Shown piece by piece: positions 42,682 through 50,909 of a stretch of DNA of 64,000 nucleotides; position 1 is the first letter of the stretch, and each line of letters starts with the position of its first letter. The translations under genes and the position numbers were made by a program. Origin of the DNA: Micromonospora chokoriensis (GTDB lineage: Bacteria; Actinomycetota; Actinomycetes; Mycobacteriales; Micromonosporaceae); contig NZ_JOAN01000003.1 of assembly GCF_000718555.1 (NCBI RefSeq), positions 62,001 to 126,000 on the forward strand. The letters are read 5' to 3'. The notes beneath the pieces were generated by a model. The model saw only the letters and a program-made list of their open reading frames with translations. It ran no database searches and was not told the origin of the DNA.

Positions 42682-44598
42682 ATGAGCACGACAACCGAGG
42701 TGCCGGAGCGGGTGGCGCCGATCGTGGAGGGTGGGTTGCGTCCGCAGCTCGCCCCGCACGCCGCTGTCGGCACCCTTGTCGTCGCGGCGGTTGCCTGCCG
42801 GGTCGCGGTGCACGCGGTCGGCGACGAGCGGACCGTCGCGGTGTGGGTGGCCGGGTCCGCGTTCGTGATCGCCGTGGTCGCGGCCACGCGGGTCCGCCGT
42901 CGGGTGTTCGACAAGCGGGCCCGGCGGCGGGCGCTGGCGTTCCTGGGTGTGGCTGTCGGCTGGCTGACCGGGGTGACCCTCGCCGGCCTGTCTCTGGGCG
43001 CGGTGGGGCTGCTCATGGCCGTGGCGTACGCGCTGTCGATGCACTGGTGGCGGCAGCACCCGGTCGGGCTGATCCAGCCGAAGGTGACCCGGTCGGGCTA
43101 CCAGCGGTTGTGGGCGGAGAACAACGGGGCCAGCGACGGGGCGCTGCCCGGGTCGCGGCTGACGGCTGAGGAGCCGATCGCGGCTGGCGTGCGGTACGCG
43201 CTGAAGCTGCGGGCGGGCAAGCAGACCCTGGAGATGGCTATCGCCGCGATGGGCCGGCTGCGTGGAGGGCTGCACCTCCAGGCCGACCAGCAGATGCTGC
43301 TGGAGCCGCACCCGACCGAGCCCGAGCCGACGCTGCTGCTGACGATCGTCACCCGCTCCCCGATCAAGCAGGCCGTCGACTGGCCGGGCCCGTCGGCGTT
43401 CGACTCGGCGACCGGTCGGGTGCGGCTCGGCCCGTTCGCCGATGGTGAGGGCGTGGCCACCTGGCGGGCGTACACCGACAACCGGCTGTGGGGCGGGTTC
43501 ATCCAGGGCGGCACCGGGTCGGGGAAGTCCCGGCTCATCGACTCGATCGCGTTCTCCCTCGCCGCTAGCGAGTCACACCCCACGGTGATCTTCTACGCCG
43601 ACGGGCAGCGGGGCGCGTCGTCGCCGCTGCTCATGCGCCACGCCGACCTGTTCGCGGGCACGTTCGATCGCATCCACGCGATGCTCGTCGGCCTGGAGCT
43701 GCTGATGCTGCTCCGGCAGCAGGAGAACGTTGAGATGGAGGTGGAGGGCTTCCGTCCCATCGCCGACCGGCCCGGGGTGCTGGGCATCATCGACGAGTGC
43801 CACAAGCCGCTCGACAAGGAGCAGAACCCGGCGTTGTGGAAGGAGACCCAGCGCATCGCGTCGACCGTCGCCCGCGAGGGCGGCAAGGTGGGCATCGCGC
43901 TGCTGCTGGCATCCCAGGAGCCGACGCTGGGGGCGTTCGGCGGGGCGGGTAGCCCGTACTGCGAGGCGCTGCGGTCGAGCCTGCTCACCGGCAACGGCAT
44001 CATGTTGGCTGGCGACGATCCGAACGCGAAGACCATCTTCGGGGTGGAGGACAACCCGAAGAAGTTCCCCCGGTTCGGCGGCTACGGGATGGTGACGAAG
44101 CCGGCTCCGGGCGAGCGGCAGGCGCATTTCCGTAGCTACTACCTGAACGACCGGCTCCAGAAGCACTGGCCGTCCCGGATCGAGTGGCGGGGGCTGTCTG
44201 ACCCAGCCGAGAATTTCGCGATGGGCTCGGCGTACGGGGCGCGGGAGCGGTCGTACGCGGACCGGAAGGCGTCGCTGGCGGGGGTGCGGCTGCGAGCCAC
44301 TCGTGAGCCGGAGCCTCAGCCGGCCACGGGCGGCGACGGTGCCGCGCTGGAGTCGTTCGGGCTGGCCCCGTTCCCGAGGTGGACGGAATTCGTCACTCAG
44401 GCGCAGCGGGAGGCGCTGAAGGCGCTCGGTCCCAGCCACGAGAAGGTGCTCGACGCGATCCGCGCTGGCCACACCAGTCCGCAGCGGATCGCCGACACGG
44501 TCGACCTGTCGGTGCGTCGGGTGCACCAGCTGCTCGGGGATCTGGCTGAGGCTGGTCGGGTGCGCGGTGGCGGCCGGCAGTACGAGGTGGCCGCCTGA
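42682..44598 (+). CDS. FtsK/SpoIIIE-family DNA translocase (TraB/TraSA-like)
   Basis: 638 residues. N-terminal membrane region of about four helices (30-130), then an FtsK-type motor domain: Walker A GGTGSGKSR at about 276-284, Walker B VLGIIDECHK at about 366-375. A C-terminal winged helix (about 598-630: SPQRIADTVDLSVRRVHQLL) resembles the DNA-recognition domain of TraB proteins, which bind clt repeats and move double-stranded DNA between mycelial cells. ATG 42682 with AGGAGAG upstream. It identifies the region as a Streptomyces-type conjugation module. Confidence 0.88.
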   Translation: MSTTTEVPERVAPIVEGGLRPQLAPHAAVGTLVVAAVACRVAVHAVGDERTVAVWVAGSAFVIAVVAATRVRRRVFDKRARRRALAFLGVAVGWLTGVTLAGLSLGAVGLLMAVAYALSMHWWRQHPVGLIQPKVTRSGYQRLWAENNGASDGALPGSRLTAEEPIAAGVRYALKLRAGKQTLEMAIAAMGRLRGGLHLQADQQMLLEPHPTEPEPTLLLTIVTRSPIKQAVDWPGPSAFDSATGRVRLGPFADGEGVATWRAYTDNRLWGGFIQGGTGSGKSRLIDSIAFSLAASESHPTVIFYADGQRGASSPLLMRHADLFAGTFDRIHAMLVGLELLMLLRQQENVEMEVEGFRPIADRPGVLGIIDECHKPLDKEQNPALWKETQRIASTVAREGGKVGIALLLASQEPTLGAFGGAGSPYCEALRSSLLTGNGIMLAGDDPNAKTIFGVEDNPKKFPRFGGYGMVTKPAPGERQAHFRSYYLNDRLQKHWPSRIEWRGLSDPAENFAMGSAYGARERSYADRKASLAGVRLRATREPEPQPATGGDGAALESFGLAPFPRWTEFVTQAQREALKALGPSHEKVLDAIRAGHTSPQRIADTVDLSVRRVHQLLGDLAEAGRVRGGGRQYEVAA

Positions 44599-44615
44599 TC
44601 CGAGCACGACGAACG

Positions 44616-44645
44616 CGGGCCCGTACTCCGAAGAGTGCGGGCCCG
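44616..44645. terminator. Bidirectional terminator
   Basis: 13-base arms (44616-44628 and 44633-44645) with one G-U type mismatch and four-base loop between the convergent translocase and Xis-like genes. Confidence 0.75.
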
Positions 44646-44659
44646 TGGTGCGTTCGGGG

Positions 44660-44869
44660 TCAGCTCTGCTCGCTGGTCTTGCCTTTGCGCCAGCCCTGAC
44701 CAGGGCGGTCGGCTTCCCACGCGGTGATGGTGTCGGTCTTCCAGACGGGCGTACGCCCGATGGTGTCGTCGGGGTCGGGGAGGTCGCCGCGGGTGCGCAT
44801 GCGGTAGATGGACTCGCGTTTGACGCCGAGGCGGGTGGCGAGGTCTTCGCTGGTCAGGTAGCCGTCCAT
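44660..44869 (-). CDS. Xis/AlpA-like helix-turn-helix protein
   Basis: 69 residues from ATG 44869 (44881 possible). HTH_17 fold: YLTSEDLATRLGVKRESIYR, then RGDLPDPDDTIGRTPVWKTD and a basic tail. Such proteins serve as excisionases or small regulators next to integrases. Here the integrase is not adjacent. It is divergent from a small zinc-finger gene with operator-like repeats between them. Confidence 0.8.
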   Translation of the reverse strand: MDGYLTSEDLATRLGVKRESIYRMRTRGDLPDPDDTIGRTPVWKTDTITAWEADRPGQGWRKGKTSEQS

Positions 44870-44881
44870 GCGCCCCACCAT

Positions 44882-44932
44882 ACGTTGTCCTGTTGGGCTT
44901 GACAACCTATGTGGACGCGAGTAACGTTGTCC
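44882..44932. promoter_or_regulatory. Divergent control region with three GTTGTC sites and a strong promoter
   Basis: ACGTTGTCC occurs at 44882-44890 and 44924-44932, 42 bases apart, and an inverted copy (TTGACAAC) at 44899-44906. The inverted copy includes a consensus -35 TTGACA (44899-44904), 17 bases before TAACGT (44922-44927), giving a plus-strand promoter. A repressor bound at these sites would block it; the Xis-like gene start is overlapped on the other side. Confidence 0.6.
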
Positions 44933-44963
44933 ATGTCAGCAAGACAAGGTGGAGGGGGCGGAC

Positions 44964-45140
44964 ATGGCGAACATCGGATGCGAGATCTGCGGAGCCGACA
45001 ACGCCCGCACCGTCCCCGCCCCCAGCGGCGGCACCATGGACGCCTGCAGGCCCTGCGAGGCCGACGAGCGCCGGCAGGCCGAGATCGACGCCCGGTGGAA
45101 CGACATGCTCGACACCCCGCTAATCCCGCTGCCGGCCTGA
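44964..45140 (+). CDS. Small zinc-finger-like protein
   Basis: 58 residues from ATG 44964 with GGAGGGGG upstream. Two CxxC pairs, CEICGAD and CRPC, predict one zinc site; the rest is acidic and helical. Expressed from the strong promoter at 44899-44927. Function unknown, possibly regulatory. Confidence 0.65.
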   Translation: MANIGCEICGADNARTVPAPSGGTMDACRPCEADERRQAEIDARWNDMLDTPLIPLPA

Positions 45141-45155
45141 CCCAGACAGCACGAA

Positions 45156-45184
45156 GCGCCCCCCGCCACGAAGGCGAGGGGCGC
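45156..45184. terminator. Bidirectional terminator
   Basis: 12-base arms with one mismatch (45156-45167 and 45173-45184) between two convergent genes, marking the border between the transfer region and the phage late region. Confidence 0.65.
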
Positions 45185-45202
45185 AGTGCGTTACGGGGAA
45201 GG

Positions 45203-45562
45203 TCAGCCGACGGCCGGGGCCTTGCTGCGGATGCCGTTGTCGGATGCCGCCGGGGCCACCCCCACACCGAGGACCGTCGCCGCAGCGAGGACCAGGGCGA
45301 TCCACTCGTTCGCGTCGAGGCCGCCGAGGATGACGGTGGTCAGGACCTGCAGCACCGACAGCACCACGGCGACGGCGGTCTTGCCCCACCGGTACTGCGG
45401 GGCGAGCGGCACCAGGTACACGCCGGCTGCGGTGGCGAGGGCGATGGCGATCTGTACGCCCTCGTCGGGGTCGATGTGCTGGTCGCCGGACAGGGCGCCG
45501 TACGCGACGGTGAGGGCCGCGGCGATGACGGCGGCGATGGCCTTGCCGTAGGTCTGGAACAT
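45203..45562 (-). CDS. Holin-like phage membrane protein
   Basis: 119 residues from ATG 45562 (AGGAG upstream). Starts MFQTYGKAIAAVIAAALTVA with further helices at about 40-58 and 65-85. Size, topology and place beside the lysis genes match actinophage holins, which make the membrane lesion that releases endolysin. Family not certain. Confidence 0.65.
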   Translation of the reverse strand: MFQTYGKAIAAVIAAALTVAYGALSGDQHIDPDEGVQIAIALATAAGVYLVPLAPQYRWGKTAVAVVLSVLQVLTTVILGGLDANEWIALVLAAATVLGVGVAPAASDNGIRSKAPAVG

Positions 45563-45584
45563 CGGGGCTCCTAGGGTTGTGGTC

Positions 45585-45839
45585 ATGGCTGGGTTTCCGC
45601 AGCTCCGCGAGGCGGGCTGGTTGTACGGCGACGACCCGCACCTCCCGCTGGCCCTGATCAGGCTGTTCGAGCGGATGGACGGGACGGGCTGGGAGGTGCG
45701 CCTGAACTCGCCGGCCGAGGCGGCGACGACGATGGTCGACTTCCCCGACGAAGCCGGGGCACGGGCCGAGCTGGAGCGGGTGTACGCCGACGGTGAGCAG
45801 TACGGGAGGTGGCGCAAGCGCCAACCGGAGGCTTACTAG
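45585..45839 (+). CDS. Small phage protein on the opposite strand
   Basis: 84 residues from ATG 45585 (GTG 45579 possible), soluble, mixed alpha/beta (QLREAGWLYGDDPHLPLALI). Transcribed against the late genes, starting 22 bases from the holin-like gene start and ending in a 4-base convergent overlap. Looks coding by composition; function unknown. Confidence 0.5.
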   Translation: MAGFPQLREAGWLYGDDPHLPLALIRLFERMDGTGWEVRLNSPAEAATTMVDFPDEAGARAELERVYADGEQYGRWRKRQPEAY

Positions 45840-46108
45840 TCGCAGCCGAACTGGGTGCGCAGCCGCGACACCTCAGTCGCCAGCGTCCGCCCCGTGTCCG
45901 TCACCGGCGGCGAATCCCGGTACGCGTCGTCGTACGTCACTAGCAACGCACACCACCTGCGGTTCGACTCCCGGTCAATCTGCTCCGCGCGCCGCTCCGA
46001 CCGCTCCGCACGCTCGTTGGCGTACAGCACCGACGCCGCCCCGAACGCGACCACCACCACGAACGTGACCGTCATCGCGTACCAAACCCGGATGGCTTTC
46101 GTGGTCAC
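45836..46108 (-). CDS. Phage membrane protein with helical ectodomain (spanin-like position)
   Basis: 90 residues. GTG overlaps the previous stop. One N-terminal helix (VWYAMTVTFVVVVAFGAASV), then a charged helical stretch (NERAERSERRAEQIDRESNR) and two cysteines near the end. In the lysis cassette; could assist lysis, but no family match is claimed. Confidence 0.6.
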   Translation of the reverse strand: MTTKAIRVWYAMTVTFVVVVAFGAASVLYANERAERSERRAEQIDRESNRRWCALLVTYDDAYRDSPPVTDTGRTLATEVSRLRTQFGCD

Positions 46109-46383
46109 GGGCTACCTCCCGGGACGCTGGGCGATGGCGGTGATGGCGTAGGCGACGGCGGAGGCTGAGGTGGCGACGACGAGTCGGGGGTACCACCGGT
46201 CCCACTGCCGCTTGGCTTGATGGACCACAGGTGCCACACCCCAGGGGCCCCCAGCAGGGCGAGGAACGCGGCCAGGAGTTCCCAGCTGACGCGTCCTGTC
46301 ACCTGCTGGTACGCGATCCCCCACAGGCCCACTCCGATGCACCCGGCGTCCCGGACGACGGTTAATACCCGCTCCAGCCTCAC
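46105..46383 (-). CDS. Holin-like phage membrane protein with Pro-rich tail
   Basis: 92 residues from GTG 46383. Two hydrophobic segments (about 12-28 and 35-52), then a Ser/Pro/Gly-rich tail of 35 residues. Directly downstream of the endolysin gene and coupled to the next gene; a second holin candidate. Confidence 0.6.
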   Translation of the reverse strand: MRLERVLTVVRDAGCIGVGLWGIAYQQVTGRVSWELLAAFLALLGAPGVWHLWSIKPSGSGTGGTPDSSSPPQPPPSPTPSPPSPSVPGGSP

Positions 46384-46431
46384 TCACATTCCCTGCCTTC
46401 CGGTCGGCCAGTTCAGGTGGCGCTGGGGGCG

Positions 46432-47217
46432 TCACCCCTGCGCCGGCAGGAGGTCGCGCAGCTTGGCCAGCACCTGCTCGGCGGTCAGCTCCCCGGACTG
46501 GCTGGCGCGCACCAGCTCGGCCAGGGCGGCGTCACGCTCGGACTCGGCCGCGGCGACCTGGTCGATGCGGGCCAGGATCTGCTGGGTGTTGAGGCCCTTG
46601 GCTGCGGCGAGCACGGCGGCCAAGGTGGCGTCGGTCCGCTTGCGCCATGCAACGTCCTCAGCCTGGTACGCCTCGTCCCGCTGCCGCCACTTCACCGGCT
46701 CGACGGACGGGTCGCCGACGCCCCACGCCTCGATGATGCTGCTGGCCTTCGCGGTCATGTCGTCCTCCACGCTGCTGGTCGGGGCTCTCTTCACGGCCAC
46801 TGCGGGCCAGGTCGCGGTGTTCTCGTCGTCGGCGGCCAGGCCGCTGAAGTGGATGTGGTCGTTGTGCGGGTCGCTGGTGCGCGACTGCCTGGCCCAGCCG
46901 TTCGACCGCCACCACTGCGAGCCGTGCCAGATCACCCCGTACAGCCGGCCGCGTGCCTTCGGGTCGGCCAGGATCCGGGCGACCAGCGCGTCAGCGTCGG
47001 CCTTCGTGAACGCCTTGCCGATCATGATGTCGATGGCGCGGTGCTCGGCCCGGCCGTCCGGGTCGGACTGGGCGGCCTTGCTGCCGGCGGTGTCGTCTTC
47101 GTTGTGGTCCGACGCCCGCGCCTTGTGCGCCTCGTCGCCGATCCCGTAGACGGTGACGCCGGGCCACTGGCGCTTGATGTCGCTGGTCAGGGCCTGCATG
47201 TTCGCTGCGCGGGCCAT
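46432..47217 (-). CDS. Phage endolysin, peptidase M15-like N-terminal domain
   Basis: 261 residues from ATG 47217. The N-terminal 125 residues contain ASDHNEDD, AEHRAIDIMI and SDPHNDHIHFSG, an arrangement like the zinc ligands His-Asp-His of D-alanyl-D-alanine carboxypeptidase/M15 peptidases used by actinophage lysins. The C-terminal half is helical (AAAKGLNTQQILARIDQVAA) and may bind the wall or oligomerise. Expected to cut stem peptides of peptidoglycan. The longer frame upstream is rejected as it has no family similarity. Confidence 0.75.
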   Translation of the reverse strand: MARAANMQALTSDIKRQWPGVTVYGIGDEAHKARASDHNEDDTAGSKAAQSDPDGRAEHRAIDIMIGKAFTKADADALVARILADPKARGRLYGVIWHGSQWWRSNGWARQSRTSDPHNDHIHFSGLAADDENTATWPAVAVKRAPTSSVEDDMTAKASSIIEAWGVGDPSVEPVKWRQRDEAYQAEDVAWRKRTDATLAAVLAAAKGLNTQQILARIDQVAAAESERDAALAELVRASQSGELTAEQVLAKLRDLLPAQG

Positions 47218-47238
47218 TGGGGCTCCTGTCCTGGGGTT

Positions 47239-47457
47239 ATGGACTCTCAGCCACGCCACCTGCGCGCAGGTGACCGCATCCCACTGACGCCCCAAGAACT
47301 CATCGAGGCCGGCGTGCCGGTCGGCAGTGTCGTCACCGCCAACCTCGTGAACGGGGTGCTGGATCGGATGCGAGCTGCGAGCCCTGACGGTGAACTGCCT
47401 CCGCACATCCAGGCGCGCATCGACGCCGGTGAAGGTGGAGCCGGCTGGAGCCATTGA
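47239..47457 (+). CDS. Small phage protein on the opposite strand
   Basis: 72 residues from ATG 47239, divergent from the endolysin. Composition looks genuine (IPLTPQELIEAGVPVGSVVT). No family known. Confidence 0.5.
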   Translation: MDSQPRHLRAGDRIPLTPQELIEAGVPVGSVVTANLVNGVLDRMRAASPDGELPPHIQARIDAGEGGAGWSH

Positions 47458-47480
47458 CCGGACGGCGCATACTGGCGGCC

Positions 47481-47600
47481 ATGGATTCGGCACCCGACGA
47501 AGAGCGGCGTGGCAAGCTGAACGCGATCGCGATTCTCATCGCGCTTCACGTCCTGGTGGCCGTGGTGTTGCCGTTGCTGCTCTGGTCGTTCCGGGACTAG
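47481..47600 (+). CDS. 39-residue membrane protein
   Basis: Begins MDSAPDEERRGKLNAIAILI and continues with a single helix (IAILIALHVLVAVVLPLLLW) ending SFRD. 23 bases after the preceding small gene; last four bases overlap the convergent tail gene. Small holin-like or toxin-like membrane peptides have this size; function unknown. Confidence 0.5.
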   Translation: MDSAPDEERRGKLNAIAILIALHVLVAVVLPLLLWSFRD

Positions 47601-48994
47601 CGGCCCAGCGCGGCGTCGAAGAACGCCACGATGTCGTCCGCGTACGGCGCGACATCGAACGAATGCCCGCCGACCGTCGAGATGACCTCAACGCTCGACG
47701 CCTCAGCCAGCACCGGGACCAGCACGTCCGTGTGCTGCGAGCGCGGCACCGGCACGTCATCCGCAGCCGCAAGGAACAACATCGGCAAGCCCCGAAACTC
47801 CCAGCCACCTGCGTTGACGGCCGGGTCGTGGCCGGCGGTCGCCGTCGCATACGGGCGACTGGCGCTGATGCCGTACGCGGCGTCGATCGTCGCCGTGAAC
47901 GCCGGGTTGGCGTACGCGGCAGCCAGGCTGCACACCGGCGACGTCCCCACCCACGCCGCAGCAGGAATAGACCGTCGCCGCAGCGTCAGCAGCGACTCCA
48001 GACCGCCCATGCTGTTGCCGTAGAGCACCGTCGCGCCGATCGCGTACCGGTCACGCACGTACCGGTACGCCTGGACGTAGGCGTCGAGGCCGCGGTCGCT
48101 GCCCCACGTGCTCGTGCCCGGGGTGTACGCGGCGGACACCACGATGTAGCCAGCGGCGGACAGGGCGGCGGCGACCGCCCGCCCGTTCGCATTGTCGCTG
48201 AAGTGGACTTCATCGCTGCCGTTGCCGTGGAAGCACAGCGCCAGCGGCGACGGCCTGCGCGCGTCGTATGCCGGCGGCAGGGCCACCCGCAGTCCGTACG
48301 TGCCTGCGACGGTCGTCCAGTGCACGGTGCGCCGCACACCCTCAATGCCCGACCTCGGCGTCACCGTCACCAGGCCCCGGCGAACGCCGAGCGGCCCGAT
48401 GCTCGACCCGGCCAGCTCCCGGGTGTCCGAGTTGAACACGACGAGGTTGTTGACGGTGCCACGGGACGTGCGGTACCGGACCTCGGTGCTGCCGGAGACC
48501 GCCACCACCGAGAGGCAGGTGTCGTCCACGGTGACCGTGACCGTCCAGTCCACGGTGCCGGCCGGCAACGCCGCCAAGCTCGTGGCGGTGCCGTTGGTGA
48601 ACGCGGCGATGTCGCCGCTCTGCGTCCGGAAGTACAGGCCACGGCTCGCAGCACCCCCGGCGGTGAACTCCGCGCCGGCCGGGTCGCTGGACACCCCGAC
48701 GATCACACCGCCCGACGTCCCGCCCGACACCGTGCGCACGTTGATGACCGCGCGCATCGTCTCCCCAGCGGCGAGCGCGAGCGACCGGTTGGCACCCGAA
48801 TGACCATTCTGCGAGTCCGAGTACAGGCGGCCCGCTTGCACCCGGGCGAACGTGGACGACGACCAGGCGGCCAAGCTGCCCCAGGTTTCGACGAAACCCC
48901 CCACGTCGGCCATCACAGCCTGACTGTTGGCCACCGCGTACTGCCGGTCAGCGGCGGCGACATCGACGAGCCGAACAAGGTCGGAATCGACCAC
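47597..48994 (-). CDS. Phage tail protein fused to alpha/beta hydrolase
   Basis: 465 residues. The N-terminal 200 residues are beta-rich and Ser/Thr/Gly-rich with no catalytic motif, typical of a tail-spike or receptor-binding stem. From about 225 an alpha/beta hydrolase domain follows: oxyanion region ALCFHGNGSDE, nucleophile elbow LYGNSMGGLES (Ser in GxSxG), acid region LFLAAADDVPVP and catalytic His in STVGGHSFDVAP. A triad Ser-Asp-His is therefore complete. Likely a virion-borne esterase acting on host surface glycan or lipid during adsorption. Next to the baseplate genes. Confidence 0.82.
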   Translation of the reverse strand: MVDSDLVRLVDVAAADRQYAVANSQAVMADVGGFVETWGSLAAWSSSTFARVQAGRLYSDSQNGHSGANRSLALAAGETMRAVINVRTVSGGTSGGVIVGVSSDPAGAEFTAGGAASRGLYFRTQSGDIAAFTNGTATSLAALPAGTVDWTVTVTVDDTCLSVVAVSGSTEVRYRTSRGTVNNLVVFNSDTRELAGSSIGPLGVRRGLVTVTPRSGIEGVRRTVHWTTVAGTYGLRVALPPAYDARRPSPLALCFHGNGSDEVHFSDNANGRAVAAALSAAGYIVVSAAYTPGTSTWGSDRGLDAYVQAYRYVRDRYAIGATVLYGNSMGGLESLLTLRRRSIPAAAWVGTSPVCSLAAAYANPAFTATIDAAYGISASRPYATATAGHDPAVNAGGWEFRGLPMLFLAAADDVPVPRSQHTDVLVPVLAEASSVEVISTVGGHSFDVAPYADDIVAFFDAALGR

Positions 48995-49009
48995 AGGTTA
49001 TTTCTCCGA

Positions 49010-49627
49010 TCAGGTGACGGGGGCGACAGTGACACTGCGGTTGCGGATCGAGCCGGTGCCCGCGTCAACGCGGTGCTCAAGGCGAACGTTGTACGAGCTG
49101 CCGGCGGTCAAGCCCGCCACGAGGTAGTGCGCGCCGAAACGGGGGTCGGTCGTCCCGGTGTTCTTCACCGCGTTGCCGTCGGTACCGACGAGGACGCTGG
49201 AACCCGACCCGACCACCGCTCCGGTGCGCACCACGGGGGCGACGAATGTCGACGACGACGCACCACTGTTCGACAGCTGCGCCGTGTAGTGAATGACCGC
49301 ACTGCCTGACACGGGCGCGGTGAACGCCAACCCGCAGGAGGCGTACGTGCCACCGGTCGTAGTCACGTCGAATGCCGTGTTGGTGATCGTGTACGCGCCG
49401 CCCTGCCGGTCCGTGGTGGTCGCCGGCCAGTACTGCCCGATCAGCGCCCACCCCGACCCGTCGTAGATCCGCAGCAGGTTGGTGTCCGTCTCGTAGATCG
49501 TCATCCCCGCGCCGGGCGACGACGGGCGGGTGCCGCTGGTGCAGGAGATCACCGCCTGCTTGGCCAGGTAGTTGTTCACGTCGCCGGCCGTCAGCACCTC
49601 GCCGACGGTGAACGTCTTGAATGGCAC
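49010..49627 (-). CDS. Phage tail/virion surface protein
   Basis: 205 residues from GTG 49627 (AGGGGGA upstream). Starts with FTVGEVLTAGDVNNYLAKQA, a motif common at the N-terminus of tail-associated proteins in actinophages, followed by a beta-rich Ser/Thr/Gly domain (about 80-205). Probably a tail-fibre or decoration component. Confidence 0.65.
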   Translation of the reverse strand: MPFKTFTVGEVLTAGDVNNYLAKQAVISCTSGTRPSSPGAGMTIYETDTNLLRIYDGSGWALIGQYWPATTTDRQGGAYTITNTAFDVTTTGGTYASCGLAFTAPVSGSAVIHYTAQLSNSGASSSTFVAPVVRTGAVVGSGSSVLVGTDGNAVKNTGTTDPRFGAHYLVAGLTAGSSYNVRLEHRVDAGTGSIRNRSVTVAPVT

Positions 49628-49637
49628 GCTTCCCCCT

Positions 49638-50909
49638 TCAGTAGCCCAGGGCGTTGGTGTCGAGGACACCCAACGTCGGGCTGTCCAGCACCATGAACGA
49701 CAGACGGCTGGCCGACTGGAACACCCACTGAGTGCGCCACTCGCCCGGCGTCACCTCGTGCTCGATGCCCCGCACCAGCACATCCCGATCAATCGGATCC
49801 CCACCACCTGGTGGGCGGCGCACCACCGTCACCCGGTCGCCGAGCTGACGGCCCAATGCCTGCGGATACAGCACGTCCGGGTCACCCTGCGGCAGCAGCA
49901 CCATGGCCTCGAACCGCAGCTCAGGCTTGGACGCCTGATGCAGCACCCAGTTGGCGTAGTCGAGTGACGCCGCCTCCGTCGTCACCAGCAGATCCGTACG
50001 CGAATAGGTGCGCGTCAGGTACGCGTCACGCGACGCGGAGTCCTCCACCACCTGGGCGCTGCCGCCCACCCGGGCGATGCTCACCCGGTTGTACATCGAC
50101 TGCCGGTCGTAGGAGACCGTCACGTCGTGGTACGGCAGACCACCACCAGCGTCGTCGAACACCGCCTGCGGTGTATTCGACCTGGTGGCCGTCAGTAGGT
50201 CCCGCCGCTGCCGGAACCGCACCCGCCCCTGCGAGTCGATATACAACTCGCCCAGCTCCGAGTCGGCGGTCAGCAGCAGCTCGGCCAGCGCGTTGTCGGA
50301 CAGGGTGGTCGCCTGCATCTGGCTGTGTCCGGGGTCGATGAGCCGGTCCGTCGCCGGCCAGCCGACCGAGTTGAGGATCCGGTTAACGCGCGCCCCGGAC
50401 CCCTCGTTGGCCCCAGCTGGTGCTGATGCGCCCCGGTCGTAGCTGGCGAACACCGCGAACGCGTCCACGCAGGTGAGATGCACCTCCGAGGTTTCCGGCC
50501 CGGTGTAGACGACCTTCCATTCGTCGGTGAAGCCTTCCCACAGCGGGTAGGTGACGCCACCCCAGGCCGCGCGGAACCGGATGGCCCGCATCGGCTCCAC
50601 CTGCGTCACCCCGGCCGCCACGTACGGGCCGCCGAGGTTCGTCGGGTCGAACCTGCGATCTTCGTTGCGCAGTACCAGTGACGCGGTGCCGCCCTCGTAC
50701 CTCACGACCGGCCCGTCGACCCGGGTGGTGCCCTGCCGGGTGGAGAACGACGCCACCCACGGGCTGACGTCGGACCACAGCCCCGCGTCGCCCAGCGTGC
50801 CGGTGTCCAGTAGGCCCCGGGATGCGTCGTCGAGGTGCAGCTGGGTGCCGGTCAGCGGGCCGGTGAACCCGATCTCGACGATGACATCCGCCACGCCGGG
50901 GACGCTCAC
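49638..50909 (-). CDS. Phage minor tail protein (baseplate hub-like)
   Basis: 423 residues. GTG 50909 overlaps the tape-measure stop (GTGA); GTG 50918 is an alternative. Contains a domain beginning SVPGVADVIVEIGFTG and a central region with LWEGFTDEWKVVYTG and TCVDAFAVFASYDR as found in siphovirus minor tail proteins located after the tape measure. Likely forms the distal tail. Confidence 0.72.
   Translation of the reverse strand: MSVPGVADVIVEIGFTGPLTGTQLHLDDASRGLLDTGTLGDAGLWSDVSPWVASFSTRQGTTRVDGPVVRYEGGTASLVLRNEDRRFDPTNLGGPYVAAGVTQVEPMRAIRFRAAWGGVTYPLWEGFTDEWKVVYTGPETSEVHLTCVDAFAVFASYDRGASAPAGANEGSGARVNRILNSVGWPATDRLIDPGHSQMQATTLSDNALAELLLTADSELGELYIDSQGRVRFRQRRDLLTATRSNTPQAVFDDAGGGLPYHDVTVSYDRQSMYNRVSIARVGGSAQVVEDSASRDAYLTRTYSRTDLLVTTEAASLDYANWVLHQASKPELRFEAMVLLPQGDPDVLYPQALGRQLGDRVTVVRRPPGGGDPIDRDVLVRGIEHEVTPGEWRTQWVFQSASRLSFMVLDSPTLGVLDTNALGY

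Noticed and set aside
42682..44598. FtsK-like gene as host chromosome translocase
   Set aside because: Shorter than host FtsK, and it lies inside the element operon with TraB-like C-terminal winged helix.
46417..47238. Long plus-strand frame over the endolysin
   Set aside because: Antisense to a gene with zinc-peptidase motifs; only its last 72 residues, outside the endolysin, were kept as a possible gene.
47247..47549. Minus-strand 100-codon frame between endolysin and hydrolase
   Set aside because: Composition is poor in typical protein features and it lies opposite two better plus-strand candidates.
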